DNA of 17,331 nt from JBKPDV01 sp046728075 (GCA_046728075.1 JBKPDV010000109.1:1-17331); one strand, 5' to 3'; shown: positions 7,291-15,429, counted from the stretch's first letter. Made by a program: numbers and translations. The notes: generated by a model from the letters alone, not told the origin.

Positions 7291-7521
7291 CTATGCGAGA
7301 CTTCGATCCGGCAGCGGCATGAGGAAAGTCAGAATGACGTAGGCGAGGATTCCGGGAAGGACTCCCGAGAGGACCGTCGCGACCACGTAGAGGACCCGCA
7401 CGACGGTCGGGTCGACCTCGAGATACTCCGCAATGCCGCCGCAGACTCCCGCGATGACCTTGTGGGTACGGGACCGCATCAGTTTGCGAGGAGGAGCGGG
7501 GGGCGGAAGAGTAGTGCTCAC
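7291..7521 (-). CDS. PspC-domain membrane protein
   Basis: The 76-residue product is a stand-alone PspC domain, related to the C-terminal partner of the phage-shock membrane-stress response. After a short proline-rich N-terminus it reads KLMRSRTHKVIAGVCGGIAE (13-32), the family hallmark, followed by YLEVDPTVVRVLYVVATVL and a hydrophobic hairpin. It starts with GTG at 7521. An AAGGAG ribosome site seven bases upstream decides this start, and GTGA overlaps the TGA of queD, so translation is likely coupled. No pspA, pspB or pspF is nearby, so classical phage-shock control cannot be assumed. Confidence 0.9.
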   Translation of the reverse strand: MSTTLPPPAPPRKLMRSRTHKVIAGVCGGIAEYLEVDPTVVRVLYVVATVLSGVLPGILAYVILTFLMPLPDRSLA

Positions 7522-7934
7522 GTTTCAACTCCTTCGTAGACGACTCGGTTTTTCTCCGTTTCATTGAGCGAGATCCGAACCAGGCGCGCCGGCTTCACGC
7601 GCGCCTCAAGCTGTTCCCAGATCCGTAGCGCGATGTTTTCGGCGGTCGGGTTGACGCCGGACAGGAAATCCACGTCGTAGTTCAAGTGCCGGCGGTCGAG
7701 ACGCCGCACGACGTGCTCGTGAACCGAGCGCTTCAAGTCTCCGAAGTCCATGACGTATCCCGTCTCGGGATCGATCTCTCCCTCCACGGTCACCTCGAGC
7801 TCGTACGTGTGCCCGTGGCCATGGACGTTGTTGCACTTGTCGAAGACCCGGCGGTTGGTCTCCTCATCCCAGTCCTCGCGATGGAGGCGGTGAGCCGCCG
7901 AGAAGTGGGCCCCGGACACCAGTCGGACCTTCAC
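7518..7934 (-). CDS. queD: 6-carboxytetrahydropterin synthase / 6-pyruvoyl-tetrahydropterin synthase family (QueD-like)
   Basis: The 138-residue enzyme is of the T-fold type that acts on dihydroneopterin triphosphate; in most bacteria the product feeds 7-deazaguanine (queuosine) synthesis. Zinc ligands are His15 (FSAAHRL) and His38/His40 in CNNVHGHGH, with catalytic Cys34 in the same motif. MDFGDLK (62-68), LDRRHLN (79-85) and SLNETEKNRVVYEG (122-135) with the substrate-binding Glu are also typical. The start is a GTG at 7934 directly before the first conserved strand; no clear Shine-Dalgarno precedes it. It lies 35 bases after the dedA-like gene and overlaps pspC by four bases. No queC, queE or queF is in the window, so QueD versus biopterin-type PTPS rests on family resemblance only. 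Confidence 0.88.
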   Translation of the reverse strand: MKVRLVSGAHFSAAHRLHREDWDEETNRRVFDKCNNVHGHGHTYELEVTVEGEIDPETGYVMDFGDLKRSVHEHVVRRLDRRHLNYDVDFLSGVNPTAENIALRIWEQLEARVKPARLVRISLNETEKNRVVYEGVET

Positions 7935-7969
7935 GGGACGAAGCTTAGCAGGCGAGGCAGAGGCCGTGG

Positions 7970-8593
7970 CTATTCACCAGGCTCCCCTCCGGCTTCGCGG
8001 GCCAGCCCGCGGACGAGCGCGCGCTTGATCGCATACGCCAAAAAGAGAAGAACCAGAAGGACCGTCAGGCCGACGCTGCCTCGTCCGGCCCAACGAATCG
8101 CGGCTTCATAACCCTCGCCTGCGAAGTACCCGAGCAAACTGCAGCCGGTGCCCCAGGCGACGCCTCCGAGTATGTTCCAGAAGAGAAATCGACCGACGGA
8201 TAGGCGCGCGGCGCCAGCTGCGGTCGGAACGACCGCTCGGAGAAAGGCTGTGGCCCGACCGAAAAAGACCGCCGGCCCGCCGCGCTTGTCCAGCCAGTCC
8301 CGGATTCGGGGCCACCTCTGCGGGAGATGCCGCTCGAGAAATCGAGAGCCGTACCTGCGGCCAATCGAGTATCCGATGAAGTCCCCGAGAATCGCGCCGC
8401 CCACCGCTGCCGCGATGACCTCGAGCAGCGGGACGGACCCGCGTGCAGCGAGCACGCCTCCGAGCACGACGGCGATCTCGCCAGGAATGACGAAACCGAA
8501 GAAGAGCGACGCCTCCGCGCAGGTGAGCAGGAACACCGCGCCCAGGGCGATCGGCCCGGGAATCGAGAAGAACAACTCGGTGAACCGCTCCAT
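7970..8593 (-). CDS. DedA-family membrane protein (VTT domain)
   Basis: The 207-residue inner-membrane protein belongs to a family linked to membrane-lipid (undecaprenyl phosphate or phosphatidylethanolamine) flipping and proton-motive-force homeostasis. It shows the DedA layout: FFGFVIPGEIAVVLGGVLA near residues 31-49, the GDFIGYSIGRRYGSRF segment (70-85), then FFGRATAFLRAVVPTAAG. The last is the conserved F-GR-x-R-x-P-x-AG re-entrant motif, followed by FLFWNILGGVAWG. About five hydrophobic stretches are present, and the C-terminus is basic. The ATG at 8593 fits the family's usual N-terminus. It begins the close-packed dedA-queD-pspC group. The specific lipid substrate cannot be read from the sequence. 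Confidence 0.93.
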   Translation of the reverse strand: MERFTELFFSIPGPIALGAVFLLTCAEASLFFGFVIPGEIAVVLGGVLAARGSVPLLEVIAAAVGGAILGDFIGYSIGRRYGSRFLERHLPQRWPRIRDWLDKRGGPAVFFGRATAFLRAVVPTAAGAARLSVGRFLFWNILGGVAWGTGCSLLGYFAGEGYEAAIRWAGRGSVGLTVLLVLLFLAYAIKRALVRGLAREAGGEPGE

Positions 8594-8621
8594 CCAGCCT
8601 CTGATTATCAGCTTTCGGTCA

Positions 8622-8641
8622 GGGCCCCGCCTCGCGGGCCC
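8622..8641 (-). terminator. strong GC hairpin after the 1094-residue gene
   Basis: GGGCCCCGC (8622-8630) pairs with GCGGGCCC (8634-8641) around a CTC loop, giving eight base pairs with one bulged C. It begins about 30 bases after the stop at 8671 on the minus strand and lies ahead of the dedA start. There is no T-run after it, so it is either a hairpin that protects the transcript end or a weak terminator. Confidence 0.35.
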
Positions 8642-8670
8642 ATTCAGGTGGCGTTATTTCAAAGGCTTGT

Positions 8671-11600
8671 TCATCGGGGTCCTTCTGGAGCGGCGGACAG
8701 CCCCTCCTCGAATGGACGCGGCTCCCGCTCGAGGAAAAGCTCGAGATCCCGCCGGGCGCGAACCGCCAGCGGATGGCGGGTTTTTTCGTAGGCCTCCGCC
8801 CGGCGAGCGAGAAGCGGGCGCTCCCAGGGCACGTTCGGCTCGACAGCCGACAGCGCTTGCGCGTACTTCTCGAAACTGACATAAGAGGCGGCCACGAGCA
8901 GCGCCGCGACCCGCTCCTCTTCGAGAAGACGCAGAGAAAAGGGTTGCGCGAGGGCTTCGTAGAGGCGCGGCGCCAGGCTCGGGTCCCGAGTGGCGATGTC
9001 GGCCGCCACGAGGAGGGATCGTTTCATGACGAACGGGAGCGGCCAGGGGTCCTCGCGATAGCGCTGATAGGTCAGCTCCAGGTCCCTCACCGCTTCCTGC
9101 AGATTCCCTTGCCGCCAATGATATCGCGCTCGCAGAGAAGCAGCCTCGGTGGGTTGAGAAGCGGTGAGCTTCTCGATCGATTCCTGGGCAGCCGGGTCCA
9201 TCGCCTGGACGAGCGCCTCGGTCACCATAGTCAGCTCAGTGCCGGCATCGGGCGCCCTTCCTTCCGCGCGAAAGGGGGCCAGCACCGTGTCCAGGCGTCC
9301 CTGCAGGAAGCCGGCATAGGCGGCGGCCCGGGCGAGATCCTGCGGGTCCGCGTCCGCCTCCCGAACGGGAATCGAAGCCTCCGCCACAGTCGTCGCCTGC
9401 CGATTGCGCTCGGCGAGCTTCCAATAAATCTCTTCTCCGATGGGAAGCCGATTTTCTCCCCGCGCTGCCGCCAGCCGCCGGATTTCCTCGCTGTCGAAGA
9501 GCGCCGTCGAGCCGAGGGAGCGCGCGACGGCGAACTCGATCCGGTTGCGGTCGTCCGTGTTGAGCCGCCCCGCTTCCTGTGTCGCGATCGCCCGAGCGAG
9601 GCCCGGTCCGGCCAGGTAATGAGAGGCAAGCCCCTCGAGCCCGGTGACTCGCCACGCCTTCTCCATCGCCCCGCGAAAGGGCTCGGTCTCCAGCCGCGCG
9701 CGCAGGGCCGGTGCGGAGTAGGCAATGGGCTGGAGGGAGCCGACCAGGAGAAGGTCGTTTCGCTTGCCGCGAAATGTCTCGACGGAAGGGAACACGTCCG
9801 AGAGCGTCGCGTAGACCGTCCGGACCGTCTGGCCGTCGACCTCGTAGGCCTGAGTCCATTGGATGAAGAGACCGGCCGGCGTCAGACGGTCTCTCACGCT
9901 CCGATAGAACTCACGGGTGAAAAGGCTCGCGATGCCGGCGCGGTAGGGATTGGAGGGCTCCGAGAAGATCAAATCGTACTTCTCGCGAGAGGTGAGGAGG
10001 ACCTCTCGCGCGTCCCCCAGGGTGATGCGAACTCGCGGATTCTCCATCGCCTTCGCATTGACCGCTGCGCACGCCCGCCCGACGTCCAGGACAGAGGGCT
10101 CGAGCTCGATGACGTCCACTCTTTCGATTCCGGGCACCTGCGCGAGCCAGCCGCCCGTCGAGCCGGTGCCGAGCCCGATGACCAGGGCGCGCCGGATGCC
10201 GGGTTGAAGAGCGGAGCCGAGCAGACCTCCCATCACCTGGGTGGCCGCGTCCATCCGAGAGTTCCCATCGATTTTTCCGTTGAGCGCGAAGGAGAATCCG
10301 TCGCTCGTGCGCAGCAGTCCGACGCTGCTCTCGACCCCTTCCGCCTGCCACTCGACCAGACGCCGGCGTTCGTTCAGAAAGTGAGTCACGACGTTGGGCG
10401 ACGCTTTTTCCAGCTCCACGCGGCCCGCTCCGATCGGGCTGTGCCGCCAGGCCGCCGTTGGTCCTCGCGCGCAGGCGAGCGCGATTCCCGCAAGGGCGGC
10501 CAGCCACGAGGCCGCGCGCAACGGGCGCCGGGAGGGGGCGCGGCTCACGAACGCCGACAAGACCGCGAGTCCGGCCAGAAGAACACTGACCAGACGCCAG
10601 GTGCCCGGCGCCGACAGCAGCGGGAGCAGACCAAACCCTCCCGCGAGAGCGCCGAGAATGCCGCCCAGCGTGTTCGCCGCGTAAGCGAGGCCGACGTGCC
10701 TGCCCACTGACTCGCGCCCGCGCCCCAGAAGCGCGATCAGAATCGGAAACTGAATTCCGGCGACGAAGGCCGCGGGCAGAACGACAAGAGCCGTGACGGC
10801 CGTCCAGCTCGCGATGTAGCCGGCGAAGCCGAACGCGCCGAGCGAGCGGGACAGGATCGCGAGAAGAGCGACGAAGTCACCGAGCGCGAAGGGCACGGCG
10901 ATGACCGCGGCTTCGATGCCGCAGGTCAGGCCGAGGGTAGTCAGAGTCGGCACCCGGTCGGAACGCCGGAGCGCGTATGCGGCACCGCCCAGTCCGATGC
11001 CGAGAAGCGCGACTGCGAGAATCAACCCGAAACTGTAAGTCGATCCGCCGAGAAGCGGCGCCAGCATGCGGTACCACACCAGCTCCATCAACATGAAAGC
11101 GAACCCCACGACGCCCGAAGCCACGAGAATGAATCGCGGCGCCGCCTCGGATTCCGTAACGCGCCGGGGTGTCCTCTCGCGGGGCGATTCCTTCTTCTCC
11201 TTCTTCGGGCTTTTCGGAGGAGCGGGTGCCGCTTCGCGCTCGCGCTCGCGCACGACGAGACGCGATCCCCACCAGGAAGCCAGAAGGCCGACCGCAATGT
11301 TGATGGCGCACGCGCTCCAGAGCGTCGCCCGCGTTCCGATCCTCTCGAGAAGCACGAAGTTGGCAAGCGAGGCGCCGGCAACCGCCCCGAGAGTATTCGT
11401 CCCGTACAACAACGCAACCCGCGTGCGGCTGGCGTCTTCGTCCGTCTCGACCGCGCGCGTCGCGGCCGGCAGCGTCCCGCCCATCAAGAACGTCGGGAGG
11501 CCCAGCACCAGCGCGGAGAGAACCAGCCGCACGAGAGTGCCGAAGAAGGCGCCAAGCGAGGTCGAGCCGCCGACGGCGATATAGCTGGCGCGGACGAGCC

Positions 11601-11955
11601 AGACCAGGCCGGGGCTGACGGCCGCGAGGCCTGCGATGGCGAGCTCGAGGCGTCCGTAGAACAGGAGAGGCTTCTCGATCGCGTCGACGCGCTGTCCGAG
11701 CAGCAGAGAGCCGAACCCCAGGCCGCCGAGAAAGATCGCGAGCACCGCGGATGTGGCCGGCGTCGAGGCTCCGAAGACGAGCCGCAGCTCGCGCAGCCAG
11801 GCGACTTGATAAACCAGTGCCGTCAGGCCCGAGCCGAAGAGAAGCAGAGCGACTCCCCCGACGCGCCGTGTCATGACGTGCGGACGATAGCCGACGAAGG
11901 CGTTGAAGTCGAAGCGCGACCGCCGTCCTGCCGGTGGGCTCGGCGGGTCCGTCAT
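8671..11955 (-). CDS. multi-domain membrane protein: MFS-like helices, spermidine-synthase-fold domain, C-terminal helical repeats
   Basis: The 1094-residue product has three parts. Residues 30-230 and 275-500 hold two blocks of membrane helices, joined by a highly charged cytoplasmic linker (about 235-270, KSPKKEKKESPRERTPRR). The conserved LMGGTLPAATRAV (157-169) and AYAANTLGG (424-432) are typical of bacterial fused spermidine-synthase-like membrane proteins. Residues about 510-745 form a Rossmann-type SAM or decarboxylated-SAM domain with LVIGLGTGSTGGWLA (591-605), VIELEP (615-620) and GDAREVL (647-653). Where true spermidine synthases have DSTDP, this has SEPSNP (665-670), so polyamine synthesis is doubtful. 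Residues about 850-1094 are alanine-rich helices resembling TPRs. The first ATG is used; Met28 (MTRRVGG) is an equally plausible start. The substrate is unknown. Confidence 0.88.
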   Translation of the reverse strand: MTDPPSPPAGRRSRFDFNAFVGYRPHVMTRRVGGVALLLFGSGLTALVYQVAWLRELRLVFGASTPATSAVLAIFLGGLGFGSLLLGQRVDAIEKPLLFYGRLELAIAGLAAVSPGLVWLVRASYIAVGGSTSLGAFFGTLVRLVLSALVLGLPTFLMGGTLPAATRAVETDEDASRTRVALLYGTNTLGAVAGASLANFVLLERIGTRATLWSACAINIAVGLLASWWGSRLVVREREREAAPAPPKSPKKEKKESPRERTPRRVTESEAAPRFILVASGVVGFAFMLMELVWYRMLAPLLGGSTYSFGLILAVALLGIGLGGAAYALRRSDRVPTLTTLGLTCGIEAAVIAVPFALGDFVALLAILSRSLGAFGFAGYIASWTAVTALVVLPAAFVAGIQFPILIALLGRGRESVGRHVGLAYAANTLGGILGALAGGFGLLPLLSAPGTWRLVSVLLAGLAVLSAFVSRAPSRRPLRAASWLAALAGIALACARGPTAAWRHSPIGAGRVELEKASPNVVTHFLNERRRLVEWQAEGVESSVGLLRTSDGFSFALNGKIDGNSRMDAATQVMGGLLGSALQPGIRRALVIGLGTGSTGGWLAQVPGIERVDVIELEPSVLDVGRACAAVNAKAMENPRVRITLGDAREVLLTSREKYDLIFSEPSNPYRAGIASLFTREFYRSVRDRLTPAGLFIQWTQAYEVDGQTVRTVYATLSDVFPSVETFRGKRNDLLLVGSLQPIAYSAPALRARLETEPFRGAMEKAWRVTGLEGLASHYLAGPGLARAIATQEAGRLNTDDRNRIEFAVARSLGSTALFDSEEIRRLAAARGENRLPIGEEIYWKLAERNRQATTVAEASIPVREADADPQDLARAAAYAGFLQGRLDTVLAPFRAEGRAPDAGTELTMVTEALVQAMDPAAQESIEKLTASQPTEAASLRARYHWRQGNLQEAVRDLELTYQRYREDPWPLPFVMKRSLLVAADIATRDPSLAPRLYEALAQPFSLRLLEEERVAALLVAASYVSFEKYAQALSAVEPNVPWERPLLARRAEAYEKTRHPLAVRARRDLELFLEREPRPFEEGLSAAPEGPR

Positions 11956-11956
11956 C

Positions 11957-12022
11957 GTTCACTGCGGCCAGTCCTCCGGCACCGTCCACCTGATCCTGGA
12001 CGTGAGCGGTTATTTCCAGTGA
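11957..12022 (+). pseudogene. 3' remnant of a secreted-protein gene ending LDVSGYFQ
   Basis: In the plus-strand frame ending at the TGA of 12020-12022 the codons read ...CGQSSGTVHLILDVSGYFQ and then stop. That ending is characteristic, from memory of annotated genomes, of large secreted beta-rich proteins in Acidobacteriota-like genomes. Upstream, the frame runs straight into the 5' end of the opposite-strand 1094-residue gene and loses all such character, so only about 20 codons survive. The reading is direct; the homology is recalled, not searched. It also overlaps the 3' tail of the frameshifted minus-strand gene (which ends at 12010). Confidence 0.5.
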
Positions 12023-12589
12023 GCGGAGTCGTTCCGTCGGCCTGACGAACACTTCCTCGTGTCATTGGCAGGCCAGGTCAAGAAGCGCGCGTCCACGACG
12101 ATGATCTCGTCTTCCAGGCAGTGGGTCTGCTGCGGGGGCGCGTTCGGCGCGGACGAGAGAGTCACCTCGATCCGCTGGTCGATGCTGCCGGAATCACGGA
12201 TCCGGCCGTCTGAGCCGGTACAGATCAAGACCCAATGTTGACCGTCCGTCCAGTAAAGATAAGGGAAGCCCCACGGATCGAATGCCGCCAGGCTGCGGCG
12301 ATACTCGGCCGGAAGGCTCGAGAGACGATTGATGGTCGCGAAGAGACGACCGCCCGACCGGAACGTCTGAGGTATCGGGCCTGGGATACGAGTTCGTCTC
12401 GACGGCATGGGCCTGGAGCGCGGTGCTGATTGTCCGAAGCTCAGCGATGGCGCGCCGGACTCTCTCAGAATCGCTTTCGATCACTGTCTGAGGCTCGGGG
12501 GGCGCGACGACCTGGATGGCCACACAGGCTGCACAGCAGACGGCGCAGGCAAGAATGAGAGAGATGCGGACAACTTGTCCTCTTGCCAT
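12010..12589 (-). pseudogene. frameshifted pseudopilin-like (GspG-related) secreted protein gene
   Basis: Two overlapping minus-strand frames together make one recognisable protein. The first (ATG at 12589) gives a hydrophobic, cysteine-rich N-terminus (about residues 8-30), then RVRRAIAELRTISTALQAHAVETNSYP, the helix typical of type II secretion pseudopilin-like proteins. The second carries the rest: GPIPQTFRSGG...LPAEYRRSLAAFDPWGFPYLYWTDGQHWVLICTGSDGR and a late IIVVDARFLTWP. The switch is best explained by one extra base in the CCC at 12383-12385: removing it makes TAT CCA GGC CCG, joining SYP to GPIP. Either the gene is inactive or there is a sequencing error. A classical GFTLIE prepilin cleavage site is absent. 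It lies between mbnH-like and the 1094-residue gene. Confidence 0.7.
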
Positions 12590-12703
12590 GCGGATATCTA
12601 GCCGGAGAGTTGTGGCGAAGTGAGGGCATCAATAGGGAAAAACCGTGGCGCAACGTTGAGCTGGTTCTAGCCCGCCAGACTCGCGGTCGTGGCGAGGGTT
12701 CTC

Positions 12704-13813
12704 CTAACGGCGATCGGTCGCGGTTGCCGGATCGGACGGCCGAGTGGCTTTCACCCAAGGATCGGAGAACCGCGCGTCGGCCAGAAACGCCTCGTCGGTC
12801 AGGCTCTCGAGGAAAGCAAGGAGATCTCGCTTTTCCTCCCTCGTGATCGTGAAGCCCGTGACGAATCGGCTCTGGCGGGATTCATGAGCCCCGCCCTTGG
12901 CATAGTGGTCGATCACAGCATCGAGCGTCGCGAAGCGGCCGTCGTGCATGTAGGGACCGGTTACGGCGACGTTGCGGAGCGTCGGGACGCGGAACCGGCC
13001 GCGATCAGACGGCCGCCGAGAAACCGTGAACAGACCTAGGTCCGCCTTTCCCGGAGCGGCCCGCAGGCCGTTGTTGACGAAGGCGGGCGCCGCGGGCGGG
13101 CCGCCTTCCCACACGACCGGGCCAGACAACGTGAAACTCTCATGGCACTTGCCGCAACGCAGACGGTCCGAGTGGAAGAGCTTCATGCCCCGCCAGGCGG
13201 CTTCGGAAAGGGCGCTCGAGTCGTCCCGCCAGACGAGACGATCGTAGGGCGAGTTGCCGGACAGGATCGTCCGCTCGAAACAGGCGATCGCCCTGCGAAC
13301 GTTCGCGAGCGTGATCGGGTCGCGATCGGCCGGAAATGCCCGCGCAAAGCGGGCCTGGTAGACGGGCTCGGCCCGGAGTCTCGCGAGCACCTCCTTCTCG
13401 CGCCCGCGCAGACCCATCTCCACCGGATGTTGATTCGTCATCGGCACGAGCGCCTGATCCTCGAGAGCGCGCTTGCCGGGATCGGCCCAGGTGAGCGACG
13501 CCGAATACGCCACGTTGGCGAGGCTCATCGAGCTGCGCGGATGAATCTGCCCGGTCGAACCGAGCGCGTGCGCGCGCCCGTCGGTGAAGGCGCGCGCGGG
13601 TTGATGGCAGGACGAGCACGACTGCGTTCCGTTGCCGGAGAGCCGTCGATCGAAAAACAGGTGTCGCCCGAGAGCGACCTTCTCCTCCGACATCGGATTG
13701 TCCGCAGGGACCCGCGGTGCGGGAAACCCCGGCGGCAGGCTCCACTGCCATCCCGGGGCCCCGAGAATGACGACGCGCGCGAGGAGAAGGAGAGCGACGC
13801 TACCAGCGAGCAT
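12704..13813 (-). CDS. di-heme cytochrome c, MbnH / MXAN_0977-like (cytochrome c peroxidase-MauG superfamily)
   Basis: The 369-residue periplasmic protein has an N-terminal hydrophobic signal or anchor (1-20) and two heme attachment sites, CSSCH (66-70) and CGKCH (220-224). The N-terminal WSLPPGFPAPRVPADNPMSEEKVALGRHLFFDRRLSGNGT pattern is that of the MbnH (MXAN_0977) branch. VPTLRNVAVTGPYMHDGRFATLDAVIDHY (277-305), with His290, is common to the wider superfamily. MbnH enzymes oxidise a tryptophan of their partner MbnP, which then binds copper. No four-cysteine MbnP-type gene is in the window, so the substrate is open. Its ATG lies inside the 3' end of the TPR gene (14-base overlap), so the two form one transcript. 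The start is Met at 13813. Confidence 0.9.
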   Translation of the reverse strand: MLAGSVALLLLARVVILGAPGWQWSLPPGFPAPRVPADNPMSEEKVALGRHLFFDRRLSGNGTQSCSSCHQPARAFTDGRAHALGSTGQIHPRSSMSLANVAYSASLTWADPGKRALEDQALVPMTNQHPVEMGLRGREKEVLARLRAEPVYQARFARAFPADRDPITLANVRRAIACFERTILSGNSPYDRLVWRDDSSALSEAAWRGMKLFHSDRLRCGKCHESFTLSGPVVWEGGPPAAPAFVNNGLRAAPGKADLGLFTVSRRPSDRGRFRVPTLRNVAVTGPYMHDGRFATLDAVIDHYAKGGAHESRQSRFVTGFTITREEKRDLLAFLESLTDEAFLADARFSDPWVKATRPSDPATATDRR

Positions 13814-14495
13814 TCTTCGGCTTCAGCACCGAGGAAACCTGGGAAGCAAGCTGTTTTCGTTGCTCCGCCCATTTCGAGAACTCTTCCAGCTTCGAAGGTT
13901 CGATGCCCGACGGGTCGGCCTTCTTCTTCTCCAGCCACTTGTCGATGGCGGCGGCGAGCTCATCGGCGCGCGGACGGTCCATATTGAAAAGCATCATGTA
14001 AACGGACTTCACATCGTCGAGCTGATTCAGGGCGAGATAGGCCTCCGCGCGATACTCGATGGCGGGCGTGTAGTTGGGCTGGATCGCGAGCGCCTTGCCG
14101 TACGCCTCGAGCGAAGCCGGGTAGTTGCCGATCTTGCGATAGGCGTATCCCAGGTTGCCCCATGCCGCATAGTTGCCGGGGTTCTTCTTCGTGGCCTGGT
14201 CAAATTTCTTGATCGAGTCCTCGTGCTTGTCTTTGGCCTTGGCCAGCAGTTTTTCCTTCTTCCGAGCATCGTTCTCCGACTCGGCCTCCTTCTCGAGCTT
14301 TGCGGCCTTGTCCCGATAGGAGATGCCGTCGTTGTACAGAGCGTTCGCCTCCTGCTCCGGAGTCATCTGCTCGGCCGGCGCGGAAGGCAGAGAGGTTTTT
14401 CCACCAGAGCTCGATCCCGAGGAGAAAGCGGGAAGGATCAGAAGCAGGGCCAGAGCGAGGGCGAGAGGCAGCCCGTGCGCGCGGTTCTTTTTCAT
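13800..14495 (-). CDS. secreted TPR-repeat protein
   Basis: The 231-residue product has a signal peptide (MKKNR, then a leucine/alanine core to about residue 22, possible cleavage near PAFSS). A glycine/serine-rich spacer and a long lysine/glutamate-rich helix (about 48-105) follow. TPR motifs come next at about 108-141 (NYAAWGNLGYAYRKIGNYPASLEAYGKAL) and about 142-175. The C-terminus is again charged and helical (WLEKKKADPSG...KWAEQRKQ). The start is fixed by a strong AGGAGG five bases before the ATG. It overlaps the downstream di-heme gene by 14 bases, which suggests a periplasmic scaffold or partner for that enzyme. The pairing is inferred from overlap only. Confidence 0.9.
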   Translation of the reverse strand: MKKNRAHGLPLALALALLLILPAFSSGSSSGGKTSLPSAPAEQMTPEQEANALYNDGISYRDKAAKLEKEAESENDARKKEKLLAKAKDKHEDSIKKFDQATKKNPGNYAAWGNLGYAYRKIGNYPASLEAYGKALAIQPNYTPAIEYRAEAYLALNQLDDVKSVYMMLFNMDRPRADELAAAIDKWLEKKKADPSGIEPSKLEEFSKWAEQRKQLASQVSSVLKPKNARW

Positions 14496-14658
14496 TTGGA
14501 CCTCCTGGGCGCAACGCTAGCAGAAGACGACCCCCCGATATGTAAGGGATCGGTTAAGAGAACGTCTCCTCGATGAAGCTCGATTCCTGGCGGATCCCTG
14601 ACCTCCGAGTCCGCGACGGCCGATATAGCATCGCTCGCGTCGCGAGAGAGGAGCTCTC

Positions 14659-15363
14659 ATGAGGCGGTTTGCCCTCGTTTTCTCTGCGAGTCTCTCGATC
14701 TCCAGCGGTCTGACAGCCCAGGCGAGTCCCGCCGACTCCGTGCGCGAGTTCACGATCGATGACGCCTGGGGTCGCGACACGGTGCAGTTTCGAACGACGG
14801 CTCCGCTCGAGGACATCGTCGGGACGACCAACCAGGTCACCGGTCTGCTCAAGGCCGACCCCGCCAATCTCAAAGGCCCGGGCACCGCGGCCCGCATCGA
14901 AGTCTCTTTGACGTCTTTGAAGACCGGCATCGAGATGCGCGACGGTCATGTTGCCAAAGCGCTGGGCGCCGAGAAGAACCCGGCGGCTGTCTTCACGCTC
15001 GAGAAGATCAAGTCCGCCTCCTCCAACGCCCTGGAACCCAACGTCCCCGTTGACCTGACGGGAGAGGGTCTCTTCGAGCTCAAGGGCGCGCGCAAAAAGG
15101 TTGAGGTCACGGCGCATCTGACCTACGTCCCCAAGGGCGGGCCCTTCAACCAGATGCGGCCAGGAAACTTCGTCAAGGTGATTGCGGAATTCGACGTGAA
15201 GCTCGCCGACTTCGGCGTCGAACGGACCGGCGCCGTCCTGCCGCTTCAAGTCGGCGAAACGGCCCACGTGACGCTGACCGCACTAGCGAGCGACGCGAGC
15301 CCCGAGGAAGCAAAACAGTACCGTCAGACCGCTATCAAATACATGGGCGCCGCGCGAAAATAG
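14659..15363 (+). CDS. secreted YceI-family protein
   Basis: The 234-residue product begins with a signal peptide (MRRFALVFSASLSISSGLTAQA, likely cut after AQA at residue 22) and continues as a single YceI domain. YceI proteins are periplasmic lipocalin-like barrels that bind isoprenoid or amide-type lipids. Supporting stretches are VQFRTTAPLEDIVGTTNQVTG, the KTGIEMRDGHVAKALGAEKNPAAVFTL region (conserved as MRDxH...NPxxxF), and a late FDVKLADFGV. GAGGAG precedes the ATG. It is divergent from the TPR gene across 163 bases and converges on the hydrolase. No cytochrome b561 partner is adjacent. Confidence 0.92.
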   Translation: MRRFALVFSASLSISSGLTAQASPADSVREFTIDDAWGRDTVQFRTTAPLEDIVGTTNQVTGLLKADPANLKGPGTAARIEVSLTSLKTGIEMRDGHVAKALGAEKNPAAVFTLEKIKSASSNALEPNVPVDLTGEGLFELKGARKKVEVTAHLTYVPKGGPFNQMRPGNFVKVIAEFDVKLADFGVERTGAVLPLQVGETAHVTLTALASDASPEEAKQYRQTAIKYMGAARK

Positions 15364-15381
15364 CGGTCCCAACAAGTTTTC

Positions 15382-15405
15382 GGTCGGGACGCCGGGATTC
15401 GAACC
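15382..15405. repeat. duplicated 3' end of tRNA-Pro (possible attachment-site copy)
   Basis: These 24 bases are identical to 17095-17118, which form the 3' acceptor strand, T arm and part of the CCA end of tRNA-Pro. Beyond them, the match fades (one mismatch, then GGGA shared, then loss), and no complete tRNA fold can be made here: one T-stem pair is broken and no D or anticodon arm is found. The copy is in the same orientation as the tRNA, on its 3' side. This is the arrangement expected for an att site left by an element integrated at a tRNA 3' end. Confidence 0.75.
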
Positions 15406-15429
15406 GGGGATCGCCTTAACGCAAACCTG

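Noticed and set aside
8773..10710. A 645-codon plus-strand open frame opposite the 1094-residue gene
   Set aside because: Composition is Arg/Gly-rich with no recognisable domain, and the opposite strand encodes a clear membrane/Rossmann protein.
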